A stretch of DNA of 64,000 nucleotides from Rhizobiales bacterium GAS188 (GTDB lineage Bacteria; Pseudomonadota; Alphaproteobacteria; Rhizobiales; Beijerinckiaceae). The translations under genes were made by a program, and so were the position numbers. The notes below the pieces were generated by a model that was not told where the DNA came from, made no database searches, and was given only the letters and a program-made list of their open reading frames with translations. How positions within the stretch are numbered: the stretch's first letter is position 1; every line of letters starts with the position of its first letter. The stretch is from assembly GCA_900104855.1 (NCBI GenBank), contig FNSS01000001.1, positions 248,001 through 312,000 on the forward strand, read 5' to 3'. Shown here one piece after another: positions 45,972-52,890 of this stretch.

Positions 45972-46442
45972 CTACAGACCGAGATCGCTCAAGGACGGAT
46001 GATCGTCGGGGCGGCGGCCGAGCGGCCAATGATATTGGCGCTCACCCTCCTTGATCGGAACATCGTTGATGCTGGCGATGCGCCGGCGCATCAGGCCGTG
46101 CTCGTCGAATTCCCAGTTCTCATTGCCGTAGCTGCGGAACCAGTGACCGCTGTCGTCATGCCATTCATAGGCGAAGCGCACCGCGATGCGGTTCTGGTGA
46201 AAGGCCCAGACTTCCTTGATCAGGCGGTAATCGAGCTCGCGGTTCCATTTGCGCGTCAGGAAGGCTTCGATGGCCTCGCGGCCCTGCAGGAATTCGGCGC
46301 GGTTGCGCCAATGACTGTCGGCCGTATAGGCGAGCACCACCCGAGCCGGGTCGCGCGTGTTCCAGGCGTCCTCGGCCATGCGGGCCTTCTGCGCGGCGGT
46401 CTCGGCAGTGAAAGGGGGAAGCGGCGGACGGCTCACGGTCAT
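45972..46442 (-). CDS. DUF1348 / NTF2-like protein
   Basis: A 156-residue SnoaL-type alpha-beta barrel protein of the DUF1348 family. Family motifs are [51 protein letters not shown] and [17 protein letters not shown]. Catalytic or binding role unknown. It is the first of a two-gene unit with the flavoprotein gene downstream. Confidence 0.9.
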   Translation of the reverse strand: MTVSRPPLPPFTAETAAQKARMAEDAWNTRDPARVVLAYTADSHWRNRAEFLQGREAIEAFLTRKWNRELDYRLIKEVWAFHQNRIAVRFAYEWHDDSGHWFRSYGNENWEFDEHGLMRRRIASINDVPIKEGERQYHWPLGRRPDDHPSLSDLGL

Positions 46443-46524
46443 GCTCCTCGACAGCAGTTACGGGCAGGCTCGGCCGGCGATGCGACCTGCACCGCCGTGA
46501 GAGCCCGTCCCGGTCAGCTTCCGG

Positions 46525-47076
46525 TCATGCCGCCTTGCGGGCATTGACCAGCGGAAAATCGATCTCGGTCTTGACGACCTCATTGATGTAGTTCGTCCAG
46601 GTGTTGAGCGCGACATGCAGCACGATTTCGATCAGCTGCGCGTCATCATAGCCGGCGAGCTTGACGGCGCGCACATCCTCCTCGCTCACATGTCCGCGCT
46701 CACGCGCGACCTTGGCGGCGAAGCGCAAGGCGGCGTCGGCCTTCGGATCGTTCGAGGCGCCGTTGCGATTGGCGGCGATCTCGGCCTCGTCGAGCTTGGC
46801 GAGGTTCTTGCCGAGGTAGCTATGCGCCGACAGGCAGTAATCGCAGCCATTGATCTCGGCGACCGCCAGCGCGATCCGTTCGCGTGTCGGGGCCGGCAGC
46901 TTGCCCTTGGCGAGCGCACCGGACAGGCCGAGATAGCCCTCGAGCGCAGCGGGACTGGTGGAGACCAGGCGGAACAGGTTCGGCACGATGCCGAATTGGG
47001 ACTTCACGGCTTCGAGCATGGGCTGCGAGGCGGCAGGCGCAGCTTCGATCGTGGCAGGCGTCGGGATGCGGGACAT
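46525..47076 (-). CDS. Carboxymuconolactone decarboxylase/AhpD-family protein
   Basis: A 183-residue peroxidase-related CMD protein. The ATG at 47076 has GAGGAG upstream; the much longer open frame before it is not coding. The redox pair is in INGCDYCLSAHSYLG, the AhpD-type CxxC with a following histidine, and LRFAAKVARERGHVSEEDV is typical. It probably reduces peroxides or acts as a thiol-disulfide partner. It is divergent from a LysR regulator with a palindrome between them, so it is the likely regulated gene. Confidence 0.9.
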   Translation of the reverse strand: MSRIPTPATIEAAPAASQPMLEAVKSQFGIVPNLFRLVSTSPAALEGYLGLSGALAKGKLPAPTRERIALAVAEINGCDYCLSAHSYLGKNLAKLDEAEIAANRNGASNDPKADAALRFAAKVARERGHVSEEDVRAVKLAGYDDAQLIEIVLHVALNTWTNYINEVVKTEIDFPLVNARKAA

Positions 47077-47171
47077 GAGCTTTGCTCCTCGGTTTGCGGC
47101 CGGGCCGGCCGATACCGCAGAGATAGTCCCTTCCGTTTCATGCGAATATCCGGCAATATCGAGAGAGATCC

Positions 47172-47186
47172 TTCCAAAATATGGAA
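47172..47186. promoter_or_regulatory. LysR-type palindrome between CMD and lysR genes
   Basis: TTCCA-N5-TGGAA lies in the 132-bp divergent spacer, 23 bp before the LysR gene start. Size and position fit a LysR-type binding site. Confidence 0.5.
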
Positions 47187-47208
47187 CCCAAATTGGACGT
47201 GAAATAGC

Positions 47209-48114
47209 TTGGACCGCCTCGATTCCATGTCGACCCTGCTCGCGGCGATCGAAGCCGGCAGTCTTTCTGCCGCATCGCGCCGGCTTGGGGTCCCGCTCGC
47301 GACCGTCAGCCGCAAGGTCTCGGCGCTCGAGACGCATCTGCGCACCCAGCTCCTCACCCGCTCGAGCCGGAAGCTGACCCTGACAGATGCCGGCCGGTCT
47401 TATGTGGCGGCCTGCCGGCGCATCCTCGAAGATCTCGGCGAGGCCGAACGCGCCGCGGCTGGTGAATACAGCATGCCGAAAGGCGACCTCACCCTCACCA
47501 CGCCGATCGTCTTCGGCCGACTGCATGTCGTGCCGGTCGTGACAGAGTTCCTGACCGCCTATCCGGCGATCGACATCCGCATGCTGCTCACCGATCGTGT
47601 GGTCAATCTGCTGGAGGACCCTGCCGATCTCGCCATTCGCATCGGCGGTTTGCCCGATAGCAGCCTCGTCGCCAGCCGCATCGGATCGATCCGCCGCGTG
47701 GTCTGCGCGAGCCCCGCTTATCTTGCCGAGCGAGGCACACCGAAGAGCCCCGACGAGCTCGCGGCGCATGATTGCATCACCTTCGAGGGGTTGATGTCGG
47801 CGGAGAGCTGGACCTTCGCGGTCGGCGAGTCGGCGAAGCCGGTCGCGATCCATTCGCGGCTCGTCGTCAACACCGCCGAGGCTGCCATCGACGCCGCTAT
47901 CGCCGGCCTCGGCATCACGCGCCTGCTCTCCTATCAGGTCGCAGACGCCGTGCGGAGAGGCGTGCTCGCCATCGCGCTCGCGAAATTCGAGCCGCCGCCC
48001 TCGCCCGTCAGCCTCGTCCATGGCGGGCGGCAATTCCTGCCGCTGAAGCTGCGTGCCTTTCTGGATTTCGCAACGCCGCGGCTGAGGTCGAGGCTCTCGC
48101 GGATAGATGTGTAG
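47209..48114 (+). CDS. LysR-family transcriptional regulator
   Basis: A 301-residue regulator of the DsdC/AaeR-like subgroup, opening with a TTG codon and the usual MDRLDSMSTLLAAIEAGSLS. The helix-turn-helix is at about 18-38 (AASRRLGVPLATVSRKVSAL). The rest is the periplasmic-binding-like effector domain (PIVFGRLHVVPVV, VCASPAYLAERG). Effector unknown. It most likely controls the divergent CMD-family gene and itself. Confidence 0.9.
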   Translation: MDRLDSMSTLLAAIEAGSLSAASRRLGVPLATVSRKVSALETHLRTQLLTRSSRKLTLTDAGRSYVAACRRILEDLGEAERAAAGEYSMPKGDLTLTTPIVFGRLHVVPVVTEFLTAYPAIDIRMLLTDRVVNLLEDPADLAIRIGGLPDSSLVASRIGSIRRVVCASPAYLAERGTPKSPDELAAHDCITFEGLMSAESWTFAVGESAKPVAIHSRLVVNTAEAAIDAAIAGLGITRLLSYQVADAVRRGVLAIALAKFEPPPSPVSLVHGGRQFLPLKLRAFLDFATPRLRSRLSRIDV

Positions 48115-48218
48115 ACAGACTGAAACGGAAGGGCAGACGCTCGTGAACGAGGACGGCCAATTCTCCAAAGTGTCATGTGTGCGCTTCGAGCGCCTCCTGC
48201 CCGCCTGGCCCGATACAG

Positions 48219-49376
48219 ATGCGCGTCCCTGATCATATCGGCGCCTGGCTCCGCGACCGGCTCATCCCGCTTTGGAGCGAGAGGGCCCTGATGCCAGGGC
48301 GACCGGGCTATACGGAATACTTCTCTCACCGTTTCGCGATCGACGAGCGTGGAGCCCGGTCGACACTCGTGACGGCTCGTCTCGTCTACGTCTTCAGCCA
48401 TGCCCATGTGCTCACGGGAAGCAGCGAGGCCCTCGCCACGGCGCGACACGGCTACGCTTTCCTGACGAGTGCATGCCGGCATCCTTCCGGGCGCTTCCTG
48501 CATCGTGTCGCTCTCGACGGCACAACGCTCGACGACTTCACCGATCTCTACGATCTGGCCTTCGTGTTGCTCGCTGCTTCATGGTATTTCCGGGCGACGG
48601 GCGAGGTCGAAGCTCTGGCGCTCGCCTCGGAAACCGCCGATTTCATCGAAAGCGAAATGAGCCATCCCTGCGGCGGCTTCCACGAGGATACGCGCGGCTC
48701 GACTCCACGCCGCCAAAACCCCCATATGCATCTTCTCGAAGCCTGTCTGGCGCTTGCGGAAGCGACGTCGGATCGGCGCTGGATCGAGCGCGCGGCGGCG
48801 CTCGCCAGCCTGATGCGCGACCGCTTCTTCGATCGACAGACCGGCTCGCTCATCGAGTTCCTCTCCGACGATCTGAGGCCCGACGCAAAACGCGGAGAAG
48901 AGCGCGAGCCAGGTCATCATTTCGAATGGTTCTGGCTGCTCGGCGAGTTTCGGCGCATTGCCCGCATCGATGATTTCGTCGATGTCGCGGAGCGGCTTTA
49001 CCTCTTCGGATCAACCCATGGGATCGATCGGCAAGGCGCGCTCGCTGGCGCGGTCCATGAGACGGTCACGAGCAGCGGCGCCCTCATCAGCGACAGCAAG
49101 CTGCTCTGGCCGCAGACCGAGGCCCTGAAGGCCCATATCACACGCTGGGAGCTGCATGGCGATCATGACGCAAGAGAGCTGATCGAGCGTCAGCTCAGGC
49201 TGATCTTCACGCATTTTCTCGATGCCGAGAGCGGCTTCTGGCACAACAAGATCGCACCGGATGGGCGGCCTCTGCCGGTCGAGATGCCGACGCGCGTCCT
49301 TTATCACATCGTCATGGCGCTCGCCGAATATGCGCGCGTCGAAGGCAAAATCGTGCCCGCAAGCGCAGACCGCTGA
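48219..49376 (+). CDS. AGE-family epimerase/isomerase
   Basis: A 385-residue (alpha/alpha)6-barrel protein of the N-acylglucosamine 2-epimerase/mannose isomerase family. Conserved elements include RLVYVFSHAHVL, DDFTDLYDLAFVLLA, RQNPHMHLLEACLALAEAT with catalytic-type histidines, EPGHHFEWFWLLGEF and DSKLLWPQTEALKA. It likely isomerises an aldose such as mannose to fructose, but the family is broad. The ATG at 48219 is used. It stands alone. Confidence 0.88.
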   Translation: MRVPDHIGAWLRDRLIPLWSERALMPGRPGYTEYFSHRFAIDERGARSTLVTARLVYVFSHAHVLTGSSEALATARHGYAFLTSACRHPSGRFLHRVALDGTTLDDFTDLYDLAFVLLAASWYFRATGEVEALALASETADFIESEMSHPCGGFHEDTRGSTPRRQNPHMHLLEACLALAEATSDRRWIERAAALASLMRDRFFDRQTGSLIEFLSDDLRPDAKRGEEREPGHHFEWFWLLGEFRRIARIDDFVDVAERLYLFGSTHGIDRQGALAGAVHETVTSSGALISDSKLLWPQTEALKAHITRWELHGDHDARELIERQLRLIFTHFLDAESGFWHNKIAPDGRPLPVEMPTRVLYHIVMALAEYARVEGKIVPASADR

Positions 49377-49472
49377 ATTGTCGAGCCGGCATAAGCGGCG
49401 CCATTCGCCTGCGCTTCGTCATACACCGATCAGTAACCGTCCTGCGCCATGCTGCGTGCGGAGAAATCAGGG

Positions 49473-50510
49473 ATGCGGTGGAAGCTCGGCGGCATTCTGA
49501 TCGCGACGATGACCGTGTCGGCGCTCCTGACCCTTTGGTGGCAGGCGCCGGGGGCGCAAGCCGTGCCGCGCGAAACGACCGCATGGCAGGACGAATATCG
49601 GCGCCCGCAAGAGATCCCCTTCCCCGACCAGAACCCCTATAGCGCCGAAAAGGCAGCGCTTGGCCGCATGCTCTTTTTCGATCCCATCTTCTCCGCTTCC
49701 CGCTTCATCTCCTGCGCCAGCTGTCACAATCCCGGCCTCTCCTGGGGCGATGGACGCGCCCGCGCCCAGGGAGAGGGACCGTCGGCGATGGATCTGCGCT
49801 CGCCGACCCTGCTCAATGACGCCTGGATGGCGCGGCTCGGCTGGGACGGGAAGTTCCGCGACATCGAGTCGGTCGCTTTCGCGCCGATCACCGCGGCGGC
49901 CAATATGAACCTGCCCGAGGAGACGCTGCTGGCGCGGCTTGCCGCGATCCCCGGCTATGTCAGCGCCTTTGCGGGTGTCTTCGGAAAGGAAGGGATCACG
50001 CGCCGCACGATCGAGCTGGCGCTCGCCACTTACGAGCGCACCATCGTGTCGCAAGATGCGCCTTTCGACCGCTGGATCGAGGGTGATGCCGATGCGATCG
50101 GGCCGGCAGCGAAACGCGGCTTCGAGCTGTTCAACGGCAAGGCGCGCTGCGCAGGCTGTCATAGCGGTTGGCCGTTCAGCGACGGCTCCTTTCACGATAT
50201 CGGCACGGCTCGTGATCGGGACATCGGTCGAGGGAGAATCTTCCCGAGCTCGGTCAAGCTGAAATATGCCTTCAAGACCCCGACCTTGCGCGATGTCGCG
50301 CGGCGCGCGCCCTATATGCATGACGGTTCGGTCGCCACTCTGGCGGACGTGATCGACCTCTATGATCGCGGTGGCATCGATCGCCCGAGCCGCTCGGAGC
50401 TGATCTCGCCGCTCGGATTGTCGGAGCTGGAAAAGGCCGATCTCATCGCCTTCCTCGAGACGTTGTCGAGCCCGCCGCACGATGTCGAGGTCCCGACGCT
50501 GCCGCGCTGA
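49473..50510 (+). CDS. Di-haem cytochrome c peroxidase/MauG-family protein
   Basis: A protein of 345 residues from the ATG at 49473. It has an N-terminal signal or anchor (about 8-30) and two c-type haem sites, FISCASCHNPGLSWGDG and RCAGCHSGWPFSDG. DGRARAQGEG, FAPITAAANMN and TPTLRDVARRAPYMHDG are typical of this family. It should act in the periplasm, reducing hydrogen peroxide or oxidising a protein partner. Cytochrome c maturation is required. No partner gene is adjacent. Confidence 0.92.
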   Translation: MRWKLGGILIATMTVSALLTLWWQAPGAQAVPRETTAWQDEYRRPQEIPFPDQNPYSAEKAALGRMLFFDPIFSASRFISCASCHNPGLSWGDGRARAQGEGPSAMDLRSPTLLNDAWMARLGWDGKFRDIESVAFAPITAAANMNLPEETLLARLAAIPGYVSAFAGVFGKEGITRRTIELALATYERTIVSQDAPFDRWIEGDADAIGPAAKRGFELFNGKARCAGCHSGWPFSDGSFHDIGTARDRDIGRGRIFPSSVKLKYAFKTPTLRDVARRAPYMHDGSVATLADVIDLYDRGGIDRPSRSELISPLGLSELEKADLIAFLETLSSPPHDVEVPTLPR

Positions 50511-50565
50511 CGCTGGCGCCAAGGCCGTAAGCGCTTGGCCTGCGCCTTAGCGATTTCGCCGAATG

Positions 50566-50775
50566 TCAGATGCCGCAGAAGCGCGGCAATGCCGAGCCCA
50601 GCAAGCCGAGGCCGCCGATCAGCAGCACGCCGCCGTACCATTCGAGCGCGGCGGCTCGAGCCGGCATATGGACCGCTGTGCAGGCAAATCCCGTACCCAG
50701 GAAAAGGCTCGTCAGGATCGCGGCAACTGCCATCAGGAGCTCCTCCGGCTCGAAGTCTCTCACGGCATAGCGCAT
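50566..50775 (-). CDS. Small membrane protein, two hydrophobic segments
   Basis: A 69-residue protein with hydrophobic stretches at about 13-35 and 46-66 and a conserved-looking GGVLLIGGLGLLGSALPRFCG. No family recognised. It faces the peroxidase gene tail to tail. A GGAG-like site is not obvious. It is kept because topology and length look like a real small membrane protein. Confidence 0.5.
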   Translation of the reverse strand: MRYAVRDFEPEELLMAVAAILTSLFLGTGFACTAVHMPARAAALEWYGGVLLIGGLGLLGSALPRFCGI

Positions 50776-50959
50776 GACTATTTAAGGCTTGCTCAACTCT
50801 TGGCAATAATTCGAACGAATTACGACGAGAGTGACAAGGGTCAATAGCGTCCATCCAGCGAAAAGGCGACGCGGCCCATGCCGATATTCACATTTGCGTG
50901 GGTGGACCGCCGATTCGCGTGAAAATGCCCGCAACTATCTCGATTCAGATAGGTGGCAT

Positions 50960-50987
50960 GTTAACCACGTGGGCACAAATGGTTAAC
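50960..50987. promoter_or_regulatory. Perfect GTTAACCA inverted repeat
   Basis: GTTAACCA and TGGTTAAC are separated by 12 bp, about 73 bp before the start of the membrane protein gene. The right arm read in reverse contains TTAACCAT, the CtrA half-site known from Caulobacter. It is either a CtrA-type or another dimer operator. Confidence 0.45.
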
Positions 50988-51060
50988 AAAACCTTTCTTT
51001 ATCAGCTAAGATGAGAACTGCCTCCTATGGGGGGATGCGCCTATTGTAGGAGTGTGTTGC

Positions 51061-52098
51061 ATGGCTGGCCGATTGCGTCGGCAGGCGTTTGGGAGAGTTG
51101 TCGCGTTTGCAGGGGTTTCGAGCATTCTCGGCTCGGGGGAAGCGAGTGCGCATGTCAAATGGTTTTGCGGCTATGACGTCGCGGAACAGCCAAGAGGCCT
51201 GGTAAGTGTATTCGGCGAGCAGTTCGGACAGCTCGTCGGGCTAGCGGTCTTTGTCCTCCTGCTGGGCTGCGCCCTGGAGGGCAGCTGGGTCGGCGAGGCT
51301 CTGATGCGCGCTCTCGACCAGGTCACTGGCTGGCTCAAGGTCAATACCGATGTCGTCATCCGGGTGATCTGCGCCTTCTTCTTCGTGGCGCTCTGGAGAG
51401 CCGGCGGCGTGATTCTGACGCCCGAGCTGAAGACGAGTTCCACGATCATTCCCTGGCTGCAATTGGCGATCGCGATCTCTCTGATCTGGCGGCGCACCTT
51501 GCCGCTTTCGGCGGCTGGCATCGTCACCCTCTATGCGGTATCGGCGTGGGAGTATGGCGCCTTCCATCTGATGGATTATCCGATCTTCCTTGGAATCGCC
51601 GTCTATCTCGCGCTCTACGGGCTGCAGAGGGATCTGTTCGGGATCCGGCCGGTCGACGTCCTGCGCTGGGCCGCCGGCATCACGCTGATGTGGGCCTCGA
51701 TCGAGAAATGGGCCTATCCGCAGTGGACCTTCCCGCTATTCGCCATGTATCCCGAAATGAAGATGGGCTTCGATCAGGAGTTCTACATGCGCGCCGCGGG
51801 CGTGGTCGAGTTCACGCTCGCCTTCGCTCTCTTGTGGACGCCGCTCGTGCGGCGTGCGGCCTCGATCATCCTGGCCGGCATGTTCATCAGCGCCGTGTTC
51901 GAATTCGGCGCGCTCGACGCCATCGGCCATGCTCCGATCGTCGCCGTGATGCTGGCGATCGCGGCCGACGATATCCGCCCGCTATGGCAGAGACGATCGG
52001 TGGTGCTCGCCCCTTTGGCCTTTGCGCTGGCGCTCATCGCGATGCTCATCCCTTATTATGGTGGTCACGCCGTCCTGTTCGGCACCGCGATCATGTGA
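51061..52098 (+). CDS. Polytopic membrane protein with an AHVKWFC N-terminus
   Basis: A 345-residue protein starting at the ATG at 51061, with TAGGAG upstream. A signal-like segment is followed by AHVKWFCGYD at about residues 28-37, then about eight to nine membrane helices; the second half contains ITLMWASIEKWAYPQW and a Glu-rich loop that recalls DoxX-type quinone-linked membrane proteins. I cannot name a function. The mature N-terminal histidine/cysteine could bind metal, and a cupredoxin gene lies nearby on the other strand. Confidence 0.75.
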   Translation: MAGRLRRQAFGRVVAFAGVSSILGSGEASAHVKWFCGYDVAEQPRGLVSVFGEQFGQLVGLAVFVLLLGCALEGSWVGEALMRALDQVTGWLKVNTDVVIRVICAFFFVALWRAGGVILTPELKTSSTIIPWLQLAIAISLIWRRTLPLSAAGIVTLYAVSAWEYGAFHLMDYPIFLGIAVYLALYGLQRDLFGIRPVDVLRWAAGITLMWASIEKWAYPQWTFPLFAMYPEMKMGFDQEFYMRAAGVVEFTLAFALLWTPLVRRAASIILAGMFISAVFEFGALDAIGHAPIVAVMLAIAADDIRPLWQRRSVVLAPLAFALALIAMLIPYYGGHAVLFGTAIM

Positions 52099-52353
52099 AG
52101 CCGGCGCCGGCGCAAAGCGAAGAGCTGAGCCTGGCGCTGATCCGCTCGTGTCGACCCGGCGCCAAGCGACACCCTCCCCCATCCTGATCCGGGCTGCGGG
52201 CGGCATAAGCTGTCCGGTCGGGTCGGTTCACGGAGGATGATCGGCAGCCGGACCGGCTATGCCTCCGATCGAAGCATGCATGGGCGCCACGCGTTATCCT
52301 GACGTGGGATTTCGCCGCAAGTGCTGGCTCACCGAACCGCGTGCAGCCTCGGA

Positions 52354-52719
52354 TTAATGCACCCGCACGACCATCTTCATCTTGGGATGGATGCCGCACA
52401 TCACCATGAACGTCCCCGCAACGGTGAAGGTCACGTCCGTCTTGCTGCCGGGCTCCTGATCGCCGGAATCGAAGTTGAACTTGTCCGATTCCACATAGGC
52501 GTGATGCAGGAGATCGCCGTCGTCGTTAACGATTTCCACGGTGTCGCCACGCTTGACGTCGAGCTCGCCCGGCTGGAACTCACGCCCCCTCTGGGAGATG
52601 TGAAATTGCGGTGCGGTCGCGGCAAATGCCATCCCGCCCAAGAGCGCCAGCGCCGCGATCGCAAGGAGCGCACGCCATGGTGCGCGCCCTGCCGGAATCT
52701 GCGCGTTTCCACCGTTCAT
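52354..52719 (-). CDS. Exported cupredoxin (plastocyanin-like)
   Basis: A 121-residue protein from the ATG at 52719 (GAGG upstream), with a membrane or signal segment (about 17-38, LLAIAALALLGGMAFAA). The cupredoxin domain ends with all four type 1 copper ligands: a histidine in LLHHAYVES and the cluster VMCGIHPKMKM (Cys, His, Met). It is probably a periplasmic electron carrier; plausible partners are the di-haem peroxidase and membrane protein nearby, but this is inference. Confidence 0.88.
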   Translation of the reverse strand: MNGGNAQIPAGRAPWRALLAIAALALLGGMAFAATAPQFHISQRGREFQPGELDVKRGDTVEIVNDDGDLLHHAYVESDKFNFDSGDQEPGSKTDVTFTVAGTFMVMCGIHPKMKMVVRVH

Positions 52720-52786
52720 TGCTGGCCTCAACACGGTCCCCCATATGCCGCACGTCCGAGACGCCATCAACCAAACATGCTCGGCG

Positions 52787-52801
52787 TTAAGCATCCGTTA
52801 A
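52787..52801. promoter_or_regulatory. CtrA-like site TTAA-N7-TTAA
   Basis: TTAA-GCATCCG-TTAA matches the full CtrA consensus known from Caulobacter and other alphaproteobacteria. It lies 90 bp before the GGDEF-EAL gene and 68 bp upstream of the divergent cupredoxin gene. Confidence 0.5.
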
Positions 52802-52890
52802 TACCGAAAAGAAGCTTCCAGCATGCACGGTAATAACAACTTAATCCAGCGTATTCTAATTAGCCGGTTGTCGTCAGGAACACTCCCTCG

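Noticed and set aside
47077-48168. N-terminal extension of the CMD-family gene to 547 codons
   Set aside because: Covers the divergent LysR gene in antisense; the ATG at 47076 has a good ribosome binding site and gives a normal family length.
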